This document shows, one piece after another, positions 17,377 through 26,635 of a stretch of 64,000 nucleotides of DNA. The stretch lies in assembly GCA_963787485.1 (NCBI GenBank), contig CAWBDF010000001.1, forward strand, positions 124,001 to 188,000. The letters are read 5' to 3'. Position numbers and translations under genes: made by a program. This DNA comes from Bog-473 sp963787485 (GTDB lineage: Bacteria; Actinomycetota; Acidimicrobiia; Acidimicrobiales; RAAP-2). Position 1 is the stretch's first letter; each line of letters opens with the position of its first letter. The notes beneath the pieces were generated by a model. It searched no databases, was not told the origin of the DNA, and saw nothing but the letters and a program-made list of their open reading frames with translations.

Positions 17377-18330
17377 GTGCCCGTCGGCAGCTCGACCCGC
17401 GGCCTTCCCGTCGAGTTCAGGAGCCTGACCAAGCACTTCGGGTCGGTGAAAGCCGTCGACGGTCTCTCCTTCTCCGTCGAGCCAGGACGCGTCACTGGGT
17501 TCCTGGGACCCAACGGCTCGGGGAAGACCACCACGCTGCGCATGCTGCTCGGGCTGGTCCGGCCGAATTCCGGGACCGCCACCATCGGTGGCCGCCGCTA
17601 CGCCGAGCTCTCGCACCCGGCCCGCACCGTGGGCGCCGTGCTCGAGGCCACGAGCTTCCACCCGTCGCGGCGAGCCCGGACCCACCTGCGCATGGCGGCC
17701 CGCGCCAGCGGGATCGGCGACGAACGTGCCGACGAGGTGCTCGACCTGGTCGGCCTCACGGGGGACGCCCGGCGCAAGGTGGGCGGCTTCTCCATGGGCA
17801 TGCGTCAGCGGCTCGAGCTGGCCACCGCCATGCTGGGCGATCCCGACGTCCTCATCCTCGACGAGCCGTCCAACGGCCTCGATCCCCAGGGCATCGCCTG
17901 GCTGCGCGACTTCATGCGCTACCTGGCGGGGGACGGTCGCACCGTGCTGGTGTCGTCGCACCTCCTGGCCGAGATGGCCCAGACGATCGACGACGCGGTG
18001 ATCGTCTCCTTCGGACAGCTGAAGGCGCACGGCACCCTCGAGCAGATCACGGCGGGCCTGCACGGCCGGGTCATGCGGGCCCGGACACCCGAGGCAGACC
18101 GCCTCTGTGGGGTCCTCGCTGCCGCCGGGATCGCCTACCGGCGGCTCGGAGGCGACGAGGTGGCGATGGACGGGGTCACGCCCGAGCGGGTCGGACCACT
18201 GCTGGCGTCCAACCAGATCGTGCTCTACGAGCTCGTCGGCGAGGGCGGCGACCTCGAGTCCGTCTTCCTGTCGCTCACCAGCGGCCTCGGGTTCGAGACG
18301 ATGGCGCTGCCCACATCGGAGCCGGGATGA
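17377..18330 (+). CDS. ABC transporter ATP-binding protein
   Basis: Nucleotide-binding subunit of an ABC-2 type exporter, 317 residues. Walker A GPNGSGKT, signature FSMGMRQRLELA (non-canonical in place of LSGGQ, as often in this subfamily), Walker B VLILDEPSNGLDPQG and switch His in VLVSSHLLAEM. A C-terminal extension of about 90 residues is typical of DrrA/CcmA-like ATPases. GTG 17377. Coupled to the permease by ATGA overlap. Cargo unknown. Confidence 0.9.
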   Translation: MPVGSSTRGLPVEFRSLTKHFGSVKAVDGLSFSVEPGRVTGFLGPNGSGKTTTLRMLLGLVRPNSGTATIGGRRYAELSHPARTVGAVLEATSFHPSRRARTHLRMAARASGIGDERADEVLDLVGLTGDARRKVGGFSMGMRQRLELATAMLGDPDVLILDEPSNGLDPQGIAWLRDFMRYLAGDGRTVLVSSHLLAEMAQTIDDAVIVSFGQLKAHGTLEQITAGLHGRVMRARTPEADRLCGVLAAAGIAYRRLGGDEVAMDGVTPERVGPLLASNQIVLYELVGEGGDLESVFLSLTSGLGFETMALPTSEPG

Positions 18331-19124
18331 CCAACGCCATCCGTTCGGAGCTGCTCAAAATGCGCTCCACCCCCGGGGTGTGGGTAACCGTCCTCCTCGT
18401 GCTCCCCCTGACGGTGCTCGGGTGCCTGGTGGTGTTCGCCTCGGCGGGCGGCGTCCCGGGCCACTCCCTGAATTTCCCGCAGAACATCCACCAGCGGCGC
18501 CAGCTCCTCGGGGCGGGCTACGGCGCGATTCAGGTCCTGGCCCCGGTGATCGGGGTCCTGTGCATCACCGGCGAGTACCGGCACAAGACGATCACCACGT
18601 CGCTCGTCCTCACGCCCGTTCGTTCGCGGGTCCTGGGCGCCAAGGTCGTGGTGACGGCGTTGTGGTCGGTGTCCGTCGCCCTGCTGTCCCTGGTGGCGGT
18701 GGCCCTGGTCGGACTGCCGTGGAACGCCGGGCTCGGTGGCGGTGCCGCGCCGATCACCGACCAGGTGGGCGCCGTGATCCCCGGCCTCCTGGCCACCACG
18801 GTGCTGCTCGGGCTGTTCGGTCTGGGATTCGGCACCTTGGTGAAGAACCAGGTGGCGGGCATTCTCGTCACCATCGGTGGCACTTTCATCCTCGAGAACC
18901 TGCTGGTCGCGCTGGCCCGCACGCTCTTCCACGTCGACCTCAACTGGCTGCCCAACGGGGCGGGCGGCTCGTTGGCTGGAGACATCGCCCGGGGGTTCGG
19001 GGGCGCCCACGACGTGGCCTCCCGGCTGCTCCCGTGGTGGCAGGGCGGGTTGGTCATGCTGGCCTGGGGCCTGGTCCCGCTGACCATCGGCTACTTCACG
19101 ACCTTCAGTCGCGACGTGACATAA
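18327..19124 (+). CDS. ABC-2 type transporter permease
   Basis: Membrane subunit paired with the preceding ATPase, 265 residues, about six hydrophobic segments (including VTVLLVLPLTVLGCLVVFA and GLLATTVLLGLFGLGFGTLV). TGEYRHKTITTSLVLTPVR is a common cytoplasmic motif of actinobacterial ABC-2 permeases. ATG 18327 overlaps the ATPase stop. Function in export is inferred from pairing. Confidence 0.87.
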   Translation: MTNAIRSELLKMRSTPGVWVTVLLVLPLTVLGCLVVFASAGGVPGHSLNFPQNIHQRRQLLGAGYGAIQVLAPVIGVLCITGEYRHKTITTSLVLTPVRSRVLGAKVVVTALWSVSVALLSLVAVALVGLPWNAGLGGGAAPITDQVGAVIPGLLATTVLLGLFGLGFGTLVKNQVAGILVTIGGTFILENLLVALARTLFHVDLNWLPNGAGGSLAGDIARGFGGAHDVASRLLPWWQGGLVMLAWGLVPLTIGYFTTFSRDVT

Positions 19125-19220
19125 CCCCAGGCCCCGGACCCCCGTCGGTTACCGTTGCTCGTCTTGAACCCTCTCCGGGTGCGCGGTCGCGGACCGGGAG
19201 GGTGCTGAACTGGAGCGACC

Positions 19221-20393
19221 ATGGCCGTGCGGTCTTTCACCTCGGAGCCAGAGCAAGAGCCGGACCAAGAGCCGGAGGACTCGCTCCAGATCTCGGGTGC
19301 CATCATGGCTCCCTCCGACGGGCCCTCCCCCGTGCAGTTGGTCGACGCCGGCCATGCCCCGCACGGGCTCGGAGTGGTGCGCGACCAGTACGTGCGCAAG
19401 ATCAGGGGGACCCCGACCATCCGTATGGTCCCCGGTTCGATGCGGGTGGAGGGACGGCTGCTGCGCTTCGCCGTCTCGGACAACGTCGACGCCCACGGAC
19501 CAGAGGGCCCGGGGTCACCGCCCGTCTGGGCCGTCAACATCCACGGCTACTTCGCCGGCGGCGGTATGTACTGGCGGGAGAGCGCCCGCCTGGCCGAACA
19601 GATGGGCTGGCGCGTGGTCAACCCCAGCCTGCCCGGGTTCGGGGGGAGCGACCCGCTCGACTGGAAGGACATCTCCCTCGACAGCCTGGCCGACCAGGTG
19701 ATGGCGATCGTGCACAAGGTCGACGCCGGGCCCGTCCTCCTGCTGGGGCACTCCATGGGCGGTGCCGTCGCCGTACAGTTCGCCCACGACCATCCGCGGC
19801 GCACCCTCGGGGTGGTGTACCGCGACGGGGTCTCCACCCCGGCGTGGAAGGACCGCAAGGGCATCATCCCTGCCGTGCTCTCCCCCGTCCTGCCCGACAT
19901 CGCCCCCATGGTCGACATGCTGGCCGCCGTGGTGTTCGACCTCCCCGACCTGGCCATGGGGCGCATGTACTCGACCGTGCGCGCCGTTCTGCCGGACATG
20001 CGGCAGAACATCCGCGCCGTGGCCCAGACGCTCCCCGTCGGCAGCATGCTGATGGGGGTCGACCAGCGAAGCCAGGTGCGACACCTCGTCGCGCAGCAGA
20101 TCCCCATCCTCAACGAGTGGGGATGCTTCGACCGCATCATCCCGGGGCACACGGCGCTCGAGTTCGCCTCGGTGGCGCGTGCCCCGGTGCTGTGGGTCCC
20201 GGGCGGCCACAGCTGGATGCTGGCCCGTCCCCAGGGCCAAGCCGACATCCTCACGCACGGTGCCCGCGGGCGGGAGTTCATGGAGCACGTGGACGACCGC
20301 CGGCGGCAGCTTGGCCAACGCGCCCAGGCATTCTCCGAGGAGGCCCTGCCTGCACAGGCGCTGGCTGCACAGGCGCTGCGCGCCGCCAACTGA
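19221..20393 (+). CDS. Alpha/beta hydrolase
   Basis: Alpha/beta hydrolase fold, 390 residues. Oxyanion-hole region NIHGYFAGGG, nucleophile elbow GHSMGG (Ser) and C-terminal catalytic His in VPGGHSWM. The first 30 residues are Glu/Gln rich (EPEQEPDQEPED) and the tail carries an imperfect Ala-Gln-Ala-Leu repeat from a 15-bp DNA duplication. The 96 bp upstream hold no gene. Esterase, lipase or epoxide hydrolase activity cannot be distinguished. Confidence 0.82.
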   Translation: MAVRSFTSEPEQEPDQEPEDSLQISGAIMAPSDGPSPVQLVDAGHAPHGLGVVRDQYVRKIRGTPTIRMVPGSMRVEGRLLRFAVSDNVDAHGPEGPGSPPVWAVNIHGYFAGGGMYWRESARLAEQMGWRVVNPSLPGFGGSDPLDWKDISLDSLADQVMAIVHKVDAGPVLLLGHSMGGAVAVQFAHDHPRRTLGVVYRDGVSTPAWKDRKGIIPAVLSPVLPDIAPMVDMLAAVVFDLPDLAMGRMYSTVRAVLPDMRQNIRAVAQTLPVGSMLMGVDQRSQVRHLVAQQIPILNEWGCFDRIIPGHTALEFASVARAPVLWVPGGHSWMLARPQGQADILTHGARGREFMEHVDDRRRQLGQRAQAFSEEALPAQALAAQALRAAN

Positions 20394-20447
20394 GCCGGGC
20401 GGGCCGCCGGTGCGCCGCCTCTCCCGTCCCGGTCGCGCGCTGCCACC

Positions 20448-21125
20448 GTGATCAGCCATCTGCTCCAGCCGCTGCTCTCCTTGCACGGATGGCAGGCCTA
20501 CACCCTCGTCGGGCTCCTCGTCTTCGCCGAGGACGCCATCCTGCTCGGGTTCGTGTTCCCGGGCGAGACGGCCGCGGTCCTCGGGGGCGCCGTCGCCGCC
20601 AAGGGGGGCGTGAGCATCGGGGGCATCGTCGCCGTCGTCGTGGTGTGCGCCATCGTGGGCGACTCGGTCGGGTACGCCATCGGCGACCGCTGGGGCCGCC
20701 AGCTGCTGCAGCTCGGCCCGCTGCGACACCGCCAGAAGGGCATCGCCACGGCGCTCGAGCAACTGAGCCGGCGGGGCGCCGTGGCCGTGTTCGTGGGCCG
20801 ATTCTCCGCCTTCCTGCGTGCCATGGTGCCCGGACTCTCGGGCATGTCCAAGATGCGCTACGCCGTCTTCCTGCCGGCCAACGCGGCAGGCGGCATCTGC
20901 TGGGGTGTCCTCTACGTGCTCCTGGGCTACTTCGTCGGACAGCGGGTGGAGAAGGCCACCGGGATCGCCTCGGACGTCCTACTCGGGCTCATCGTGGTCG
21001 TCGTCGCCGTCCTGATCGTGCGGCGCCGTCGGACCGAGGCGCGCGAGGTCATCGGCCCGGCGGAGGGAGCACCCGACAGCGGAGGGTCCGGGGGGGCGGC
21101 GGCGCCGGAGGAGCCGGCCGACTGA
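20448..21125 (+). CDS. DedA family membrane protein
   Basis: SNARE-associated/DedA family integral membrane protein, 225 residues; relatives act in lipid carrier recycling and membrane homeostasis. Family motifs FPGETAAVLGGAVAAKG and VGRFSAFLRAMVPGLSGMSKM are present, with about four to five hydrophobic segments and a Pro/Gly-rich cytoplasmic tail after RRRRTEAREV. GTG 20448. Convergent with the GH1-like gene. Confidence 0.9.
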   Translation: MISHLLQPLLSLHGWQAYTLVGLLVFAEDAILLGFVFPGETAAVLGGAVAAKGGVSIGGIVAVVVVCAIVGDSVGYAIGDRWGRQLLQLGPLRHRQKGIATALEQLSRRGAVAVFVGRFSAFLRAMVPGLSGMSKMRYAVFLPANAAGGICWGVLYVLLGYFVGQRVEKATGIASDVLLGLIVVVVAVLIVRRRRTEAREVIGPAEGAPDSGGSGGAAAPEEPAD

Positions 21126-21138
21126 GCCCCGAGGGGCT
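21125..21138. terminator. Compact hairpin between convergent genes
   Basis: AGCCCC-GA-GGGGCT, a perfect inverted repeat that spans both convergent stop codons. No U-tract is present, so terminator function is tentative. Confidence 0.35.
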
Positions 21139-22357
21139 ATCCGGGGAACCGGACCAGGTAGCCCCGCACCGGCACCCCGGCGGCCATCGCCTCAGCCAAC
21201 TCGTCGGGCATGGAGCACCCTGGCGCGTCCGCCGCCACCTCGTCGAGCACCCAGAGCCCGAGACCCGGCTGCAGCGCCGCCTCGGTGGCGCACCAGGCGC
21301 GGAGCCCCGCCTGGTCGGAGGCGACGTCCTCGGGGGTCCGGCGGAGCGACCAGTCGCGGCCGCCGCCCGACATCCGGCGACCGGGCAGCCCCAGGGCGTG
21401 GCTGGCGACCGGGTCGTGCCAGTCGACGCCGACCGAGTTGAGGGTGTGGCCCCGCCGGTTCTGCTCCGCTGCGGCGACCACGCGGCGCGGGACACGCCGG
21501 CGCGCCACCGAGCGCAGGCGCGCCCAGGCCCGGCCGCGCCCGGGCTCGTGCACCGTGCCGTAGGGGGCGACGGCCGCGGAGAACCGGCGCAACGCCGCCT
21601 CGGTGACGTGGTGTGGGGGAAAGGCGGCGTCGTGCACCGCACGGCGCTCGTCCACATAGCGGTCGACCTCGGCGGCGTCGATACCGTTGTCGCCCAGCCG
21701 CACCAGGTCCACCAGCAACCGGTCGACCTCGTAAATCGAAGAGGCGCGTATGCGCAGCACGACCTCGGCGTCCGGTTGTGCCTCGCGCACCACGTCGGCC
21801 GCCAGCACGTGGGCGGTGAGCAGATTGTCGAGCACGCACCAGGCGTCGGACACGGACAGGCGGCGGCCCGGCGGGTGGGCCCCGGTGATCCAGCCGGCCG
21901 AGGCGACGACGTCGGGCTCGTGGATGGTCACCCAGCGGCGGCACAGCGACGCCAGGGCCGGCACGACGCGGCCCACATGGTGGGCGAACACGTCGGGCGA
22001 GCCCGGGCGGAGCCAGAATTCCTCGCCCTGCCACCACGGATGGGTGAAGTGGTGCAAGGTGACGACGGGCTCGAGCCCCCGGGCTCGGCACTCCAAGAGG
22101 ATGCTGGCGTAGCCATCCAGCGCCGCCGCGCTGAGCTCACCCGGGCTGGGCTCGAGGCGGGCCCACTCCACCGAGAGGTTGAAACAGGTGGCTCCGAGCG
22201 CCACGACGCGGTCGAGGATCTCGGCCGGGCATCGCCAGAAGTCGCTGGCCGCGCCCGAGCGCGCGGCGCGACCGTTGACCTCCCAGTCGGACCAGTTGTT
22301 GTGCGGCTGGCCCTCACCGTTGAACCCACCCTCGACCCGGTAGCCCGACGTGGCCAC
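21137..22357 (-). CDS. Glycoside hydrolase family 1-like protein, divergent
   Basis: Beta-glucosidase-like TIM barrel of about 406 residues. GH1 features: VATSGYRVEGGFN, HNNWSDWE, FNLSVEWARLEPSPGE, VTLHHFTHPWW and the acid/base region TIHEPDVVA (usually TxNEP). The nucleophile motif (I/V)TENG is replaced by WVLDEVA, and the protein ends soon after VRGYL without the WSLxDNxEW segment. It may be inactive or use another residue. GTG 22357 is the first possible start in the open frame near the motif; the fold may begin a few codons upstream. Confidence 0.7.
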   Translation of the reverse strand: MATSGYRVEGGFNGEGQPHNNWSDWEVNGRAARSGAASDFWRCPAEILDRVVALGATCFNLSVEWARLEPSPGELSAAALDGYASILLECRARGLEPVVTLHHFTHPWWQGEEFWLRPGSPDVFAHHVGRVVPALASLCRRWVTIHEPDVVASAGWITGAHPPGRRLSVSDAWCVLDNLLTAHVLAADVVREAQPDAEVVLRIRASSIYEVDRLLVDLVRLGDNGIDAAEVDRYVDERRAVHDAAFPPHHVTEAALRRFSAAVAPYGTVHEPGRGRAWARLRSVARRRVPRRVVAAAEQNRRGHTLNSVGVDWHDPVASHALGLPGRRMSGGGRDWSLRRTPEDVASDQAGLRAWCATEAALQPGLGLWVLDEVAADAPGCSMPDELAEAMAAGVPVRGYLVRFPG

Positions 22358-22459
22358 ACCGACGAGGACCTCGGGGCCGATCGGACTCGCCGGCGGGCTC
22401 AGGTGGGGGCTCGGCTGCGGATGCGGGCGGGATCGGGGCAGGGTGTCGCTCGGGGGCGC

Positions 22460-23050
22460 TCAGGAGGGCCGGGCCACCGAGCGCATGTGCGCCAGGCCGG
22501 CCGAGACGATCTCGATCTCGTCGCGCGCGTGGCGCACCAGCGACCGCACCTGCGCCTCGGTGGCGTCGCTTCCCGCCCGCACCGCTGATGCCTGCACGTC
22601 ATGGGCCGCGTCGATCACCTCGGCCACCTGCCGACGAACGTCGCCCGTCCGGGCCGTGCCGGCCGGGAGACGGCGTTCGAGCCTCAGGAGCGCATCGAGC
22701 TCGTCGGCCACGACGCGCAACGAGCGGCACACCGAGGGCAGCTCGGCCACGGGAGCGTCGTGCTCGGTGGCGTGGGCCACCGCGGACTCGGCGTCCTCGA
22801 CAGCCACCCACATGCGTCGCCGCACCCGGGCGGCGCTGCCGCGGCTCAGTTCGCTGGGCGTGGTCTGTGCCATGCGCTCGCGGGCGGCCGAGACCTGCGC
22901 CCACACGGCCAACACCCCGCGGGTCACCGGGTGGCCGAGCACGAGACGCCAATGACGACGCACGTAGCCGCGGGCGAGCACGAAGGCGACCGCCAGGCCG
23001 GCGGCGACCGCCAGGCCGGCGATCAGCAGGAAGGCGATCACGTGTGCCAT
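22460..23050 (-). CDS. Hypothetical membrane-anchored helical protein
   Basis: 196 residues: one N-terminal membrane helix (about 4-26, IAFLLIAGLAVAAGLAVAFVL) then a charged, helix-rich cytoplasmic region with Arg/Glu heptad-like content. No recognised domain. ATG 23050 is preferred because the upstream in-frame extension would translate an 8-bp repeat. Lies about 100 bp upstream of the GH1-like gene on the same strand. Confidence 0.65.
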   Translation of the reverse strand: MAHVIAFLLIAGLAVAAGLAVAFVLARGYVRRHWRLVLGHPVTRGVLAVWAQVSAARERMAQTTPSELSRGSAARVRRRMWVAVEDAESAVAHATEHDAPVAELPSVCRSLRVVADELDALLRLERRLPAGTARTGDVRRQVAEVIDAAHDVQASAVRAGSDATEAQVRSLVRHARDEIEIVSAGLAHMRSVARPS

Positions 23051-23086
23051 GAAGCTCACCGTCCGAATTCTAGGCCCCGATCCACC

Positions 23087-23126
23087 CGGTCGCACGGTCG
23101 CACGGTCGCACGGTCGCACGGTCGCC
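23087..23126. repeat. 8-bp tandem repeat
   Basis: CGGTCGCA repeated four times plus a near-complete fifth copy, in the short region between two divergent genes. It may lie in the promoter region of either gene. Confidence 0.9.
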
Positions 23127-23191
23127 ACGCCGTCGCACCGGGCCGGCGGCGCCGTCTCGCGCCCTCACACGACGGCAGTAGCCTCCTGCCC

Positions 23192-23971
23192 ATGGAACCG
23201 GAGCTGCCGGGTCCGGGATCCGCCCCGGGACCGCCGCCGCCCGGGCGCGGCGTCCCGTCCTTCCTGCCCTCGGTGCGCGAGCACCTGCCCAGCCTGGTCT
23301 TCGGCGGCGCGCTCCCCATCGCCGTGTACTTCGGCGTGCGCCAACACGTGAGCAGCGATGCCCAGGCGCTCATCGTGGCCGGCTGTTTCTCGGGGGCCTG
23401 GGTCCTGCTCCAATTCGTCCTCCATCGACGCGTCGACCTACTGGGCACCATGGTGCTGCTGGGTTTCGCCATCGGTGTCGTCAGCTCGGTGCTCACCGGC
23501 GGCAACGCGTACATGCTCAAGGTCCGCGACGCGTTCTTCACGGCGCTGCTCGGCGTCGCGTGCGTCGTCACGCTGTTCACCCACGACCGACCCATGCTCT
23601 TCTATGTGAGCCGCTACCTGACCGCCGGGCGCGACCCCGAGAAGCTCTCCGCCTACGACCGCCTGCACGAGATCCCCGTCGGCCGGCGCACCTTCCGGGT
23701 CCTCTCGGTGGTCTGGGGCATCGGCCTGGTGGTGGAGGCCTCGGCACGTCTCACACTGGCCGACCTGCTTCCCACGGGAACGTTCCTCGCCGTCTCGCCC
23801 TTCGTGACCTCCGCCGTGTTCGGGAGCCTCTTCGCATTCAGCGCCCTCTACGTGCGGCGGATTCAGGCCGAGACCGCCGCCCTGTTCTGGCCGGGAACCG
23901 GTGAGGCGGCGTCCAACTGTGGATCCGACTCCAGTTCCGACGAGGGGCAGCACCCGCACCTCGCACCCTGA
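23192..23971 (+). CDS. Multi-pass membrane protein, VC0807-like
   Basis: 259 residues with about six hydrophobic segments after a Pro-rich N-terminus. The pattern LVFGGALPIAVYFGVRQHVSSDAQALIV, RRVDLLGTMVLLGFAIGVVSSVLTGGNA, RDAFFT and RPMLFYVSRYLTAG resembles the VC0807 family of uncharacterised membrane proteins. Assignment is from memory of that pattern. ATG 23192 is chosen, although the frame is open upstream. Function unknown. Confidence 0.7.
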   Translation: MEPELPGPGSAPGPPPPGRGVPSFLPSVREHLPSLVFGGALPIAVYFGVRQHVSSDAQALIVAGCFSGAWVLLQFVLHRRVDLLGTMVLLGFAIGVVSSVLTGGNAYMLKVRDAFFTALLGVACVVTLFTHDRPMLFYVSRYLTAGRDPEKLSAYDRLHEIPVGRRTFRVLSVVWGIGLVVEASARLTLADLLPTGTFLAVSPFVTSAVFGSLFAFSALYVRRIQAETAALFWPGTGEAASNCGSDSSSDEGQHPHLAP

Positions 23972-24042
23972 GGGGCGCCGCTAGCCTCGGCGCCCGACCC
24001 GGATCACCTCCAGAAGCCCGGGAGCGAACGAAGGGAGCCACC

Positions 24043-24816
24043 ATGGCGGACGAGATACTGCGCGAGCGCCGCAATCACGTCGAGATCGTCACCATCAATC
24101 GCCCCGAGGCGCGCAACGCGGTGAACGCCGCAGTGGCCGTCGCAATGGCCGAGACCATGGAAGCGCTGGCCGACGACACCGACTGCTGGGTCGTCGTGCT
24201 CACGGGGAGCGGCGACAAGGCGTTCTCCTCCGGCATGGACCTCAAGGCGTTCGCCGCCGGTGAGGGGCCCGCCATCACGGGAGCGCCGGGCGGCTTCGCC
24301 GGCTTGGTCCGGCGCGATTTCCCCAAGCCGCTCGTCGCCGCGGTGAACGGCGCCGCGCTGGCCGGCGGCTTCGAGATCATGCTCTCGTGCGACATGGCCG
24401 TGGCCGCCGAGACTGCGATCTTCGGGCTCCCCGAAGCCACCCGGGGGCTGATCGCCGGAGCCGGCGGACTCATCCGCCTGCCCAAACGGCTCCCGCTGGC
24501 AATCGCGTTGGAGCTGGCCCTGACCGGCGAGATGATCGACGCCGGGCGGGCCCGGGAGCTCGGGCTGGTGAACAAGGTCGTCCCGGCCAAGGCCGTCCTG
24601 GCCGAGGCAGTGGCGTTGGCCGAGCGCATTGCCGCCAACGCGCCACTCGCCGTGCGCTGGACCAAAAAGGTGGTGAAGCAGGCCGCCGAGTTGCCGGAGT
24701 CCGAGGGGTGGGCGGTCAGCGACGAGGCCGTCGGCATCGTGTTCGCTTCGGCCGACGCCATGGAGGGACCGATCGCCTTTGCCGAGAAGCGACCGCCCAA
24801 CTGGCAAGGCAAATAG
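24043..24816 (+). CDS. Enoyl-CoA hydratase/isomerase family protein (crotonase)
   Basis: Crotonase-fold enzyme of 257 residues acting on acyl-CoA esters. Oxyanion-hole segments AFSSGMDLKAF and NGAALAGGFEIMLSCDM are present, as is GLPEATRGLIAGAGG, which carries the second catalytic Glu position. Good GAAGGAG ribosome site before ATG 24043. Exact substrate (fatty acid, terpene or aromatic degradation) cannot be assigned. Confidence 0.9.
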   Translation: MADEILRERRNHVEIVTINRPEARNAVNAAVAVAMAETMEALADDTDCWVVVLTGSGDKAFSSGMDLKAFAAGEGPAITGAPGGFAGLVRRDFPKPLVAAVNGAALAGGFEIMLSCDMAVAAETAIFGLPEATRGLIAGAGGLIRLPKRLPLAIALELALTGEMIDAGRARELGLVNKVVPAKAVLAEAVALAERIAANAPLAVRWTKKVVKQAAELPESEGWAVSDEAVGIVFASADAMEGPIAFAEKRPPNWQGK

Positions 24817-24830
24817 GCGCGGGACCCCCC

Positions 24831-25235
24831 ATGCTCGCTCCCACGCTCGAGACCGTCCGACTCACCCTCCACGTGCTGGCCGCCGCCGTGTGGGTGGGCG
24901 GCCAGATCGTGCTGATGGGCCTGGTCGGTCCGGCTCGCGCCATCGGCCCCGACGCCCCCAAGGCATTGGCCCGGGCCTTCGCCCGGTTGGCCTGGCCGGC
25001 ATTCGCCGTGCTGGTGGCCACCGGCATTTGGAACGTCACCGCCGTCCACTACTCCTCGCAATCCTCGGCCTGGAAGGCTGTGCTCATGGCCAAGGTCGCT
25101 GTCGTGGCGTTGTCGGGACTGGGCGCCTTCTTGCACCAGCGCGCTACTACCAAAGGGCAACTCGCCCTGTGGGGGTCCGTCGCGGGAACCGCCAGCGTGG
25201 CCGCACTGGTCATGGGCATCATGTTGGCCGGCTGA
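24831..25235 (+). CDS. CopD-like small membrane protein
   Basis: 134 residues with four hydrophobic segments. RLTLHVLAAAVWVGGQIVLMGLVGPA, WPAFAVLVATGIWNV and the C-terminal GTASVAALVMGIML resemble the CopD/DUF membrane domain, whose His and Trp residues lie in helix 1. Role in copper handling is uncertain; nearby cytochrome oxidase genes make it plausible. ATG 24831, 14 bp after the crotonase gene. Confidence 0.68.
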   Translation: MLAPTLETVRLTLHVLAAAVWVGGQIVLMGLVGPARAIGPDAPKALARAFARLAWPAFAVLVATGIWNVTAVHYSSQSSAWKAVLMAKVAVVALSGLGAFLHQRATTKGQLALWGSVAGTASVAALVMGIMLAG

Positions 25236-25341
25236 GTCGTCGCCCGGCCGACGCACCGCCATGGCCCGGGAATGGGTCTAACCTTGACAACCGGTCGACC
25301 CGGGCTCACCCGTCACGTGGACCTGGGCGAAGGAGAATTCC

Positions 25342-25596
25342 ATGCTCGCTGACATCTTCGGTCCCGACCTGCTCATCGTCATCATCGTCATCGCGGTGCT
25401 GCTCTTCGGTGGCGCCGCCATCCCGCGGCTGGCCCGCAACCTCGGTTCGGCGAAAAACCAGTTCGAGCAGGGCATGAAGGACGGGAAGGCCGAGGGCTCG
25501 GCCGACTCCGGAACGTCTGCGGCATCTGGGACGTCGCCAGCGTCGGACACGTTTCCGGCGCCACCGCCGGCCGAGAAGCCGTCCTCCGGGAGCTGA
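25342..25596 (+). CDS. tatA: Sec-independent protein translocase TatA/E
   Basis: 84 residues, the pore-forming subunit of the twin-arginine system that exports folded proteins. Single N-terminal membrane helix (FGPDLLIVIIVIAVLLFGG), the FGG hinge, then the amphipathic helix IPRLARNLGSAKNQFEQGM and a Ser/Thr/Pro tail. Strong GAAGGAG ribosome site. A TTGACA hexamer at 25284-25289 could be a -35 element, but no good -10 follows it. The Rieske protein encoded at 33.6 kb belongs to a family often exported by Tat. Confidence 0.93.
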   Translation: MLADIFGPDLLIVIIVIAVLLFGGAAIPRLARNLGSAKNQFEQGMKDGKAEGSADSGTSAASGTSPASDTFPAPPPAEKPSSGS

Positions 25597-25669
25597 CGAG
25601 CACACGCCGGGGCGAGACCGTCACCTGCTCATTTCCAGTTTTCCGGGCGGGTTCGATAGTGTCAGCGCC

Positions 25670-26635
25670 GTGGACTCGTCGCTGACCGGCCCCTCCCCCC
25701 ACACGCCTGAAATCCCAGGTCCGGGCCGCAACAGTCCTCGCCGGCGGCTGGCCGCGATCCTCCTCGCGGCCGGGGCGCTGCTGCTCACCGGCTGCCAGCT
25801 CCCGACGTTCGGCGCCTACAAGGGGGCGACCTCACAAGCCCGCTCGACCTTCCACCTGTGGCAGGGCTTTTTCGTGGCCAGCCTGATCGTGGGTGGGTTC
25901 GTCCTCCTGCTCATCCTCTGGGCGATCTTCCGTTATCGGCGCCGCAAGAAGGACGCCGACAACATGCCGGTCCAGACCCAGTACCACACGCTGACCGAGA
26001 TCATCTACACCGTGGTGCCGATCCTCATCGTGATCGGGCTGTTCGTGCCGACCGTCTTGGTGGAGAACAGGGTCACCGCGGTGGAGCCCAACCCCTACGC
26101 CCGGGTGCACGTGTACGCGTTCCAGTGGGGCTGGGAATTCGAGTACCCCAACGGCGTCAAGATCATCGGCCAGACCACCGACGCGCCGACCATGGTGGTC
26201 CCCACCGGCCAGACGGTCCGCATCACGCTCGACTCCTACGACGTCCTGCACGGCTTCTACGTGCCCGAGTTCAACTTCAGCCGCTACGCCAGCCCGGGCT
26301 ACTCCACACAATTCGACTTCAACGTCCTGCACGACGGCGTCTACCGGGGTCAGTGCACCCAGCTCTGTGGTCTGTACCACTCCTTGATGTTCTTCAACGT
26401 CCGCTCGGTCTCACCGTCGGAGTACCAGCGGTGGCTCCGCGTGACGAGCACCTACCAGCGGCTGCACCCCTCGTCGATCGGTCAGCTCCCCGCCGGCCTG
26501 CACGGGAACATCAACGGCAGCGTGCCGGGCTCCTCGAGCTCGTCGGGCAACAGCGGGGCCGGCGGCGGCTACGGGAACAGCGGGAACTCCGGGACCAATC
26601 TCGGCAACTCAGGAGGTGCGCTCTACGGTGACTGA
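25670..26635 (+). CDS. ctaC: Cytochrome c oxidase subunit II
   Basis: CuA-bearing subunit of the aa3 oxidase, 321 residues. Lipobox LLLTGC with Cys at about 42; two membrane helices (about 60-80 and 108-130). CuA ligands: His in DVLHGFYVPEF, then GQCTQLCGLYHSLMF with two Cys, His and Met. FQWGWEFEY is the conserved aromatic region. The C-terminal 50 residues are Gly/Ser/Asn rich and not part of the fold. GTG 25670; ends overlapping ctaD. Confidence 0.96.
   Translation: MDSSLTGPSPHTPEIPGPGRNSPRRRLAAILLAAGALLLTGCQLPTFGAYKGATSQARSTFHLWQGFFVASLIVGGFVLLLILWAIFRYRRRKKDADNMPVQTQYHTLTEIIYTVVPILIVIGLFVPTVLVENRVTAVEPNPYARVHVYAFQWGWEFEYPNGVKIIGQTTDAPTMVVPTGQTVRITLDSYDVLHGFYVPEFNFSRYASPGYSTQFDFNVLHDGVYRGQCTQLCGLYHSLMFFNVRSVSPSEYQRWLRVTSTYQRLHPSSIGQLPAGLHGNINGSVPGSSSSSGNSGAGGGYGNSGNSGTNLGNSGGALYGD

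Noticed and set aside
18107..22588. Continuous open frame of nearly 1500 codons on the + strand
   Set aside because: It crosses the ABC permease, hydrolase, DedA and GH1-like genes in another frame, is rich in Arg, Pro and Gly and has no domain; it is a high-G+C shadow.
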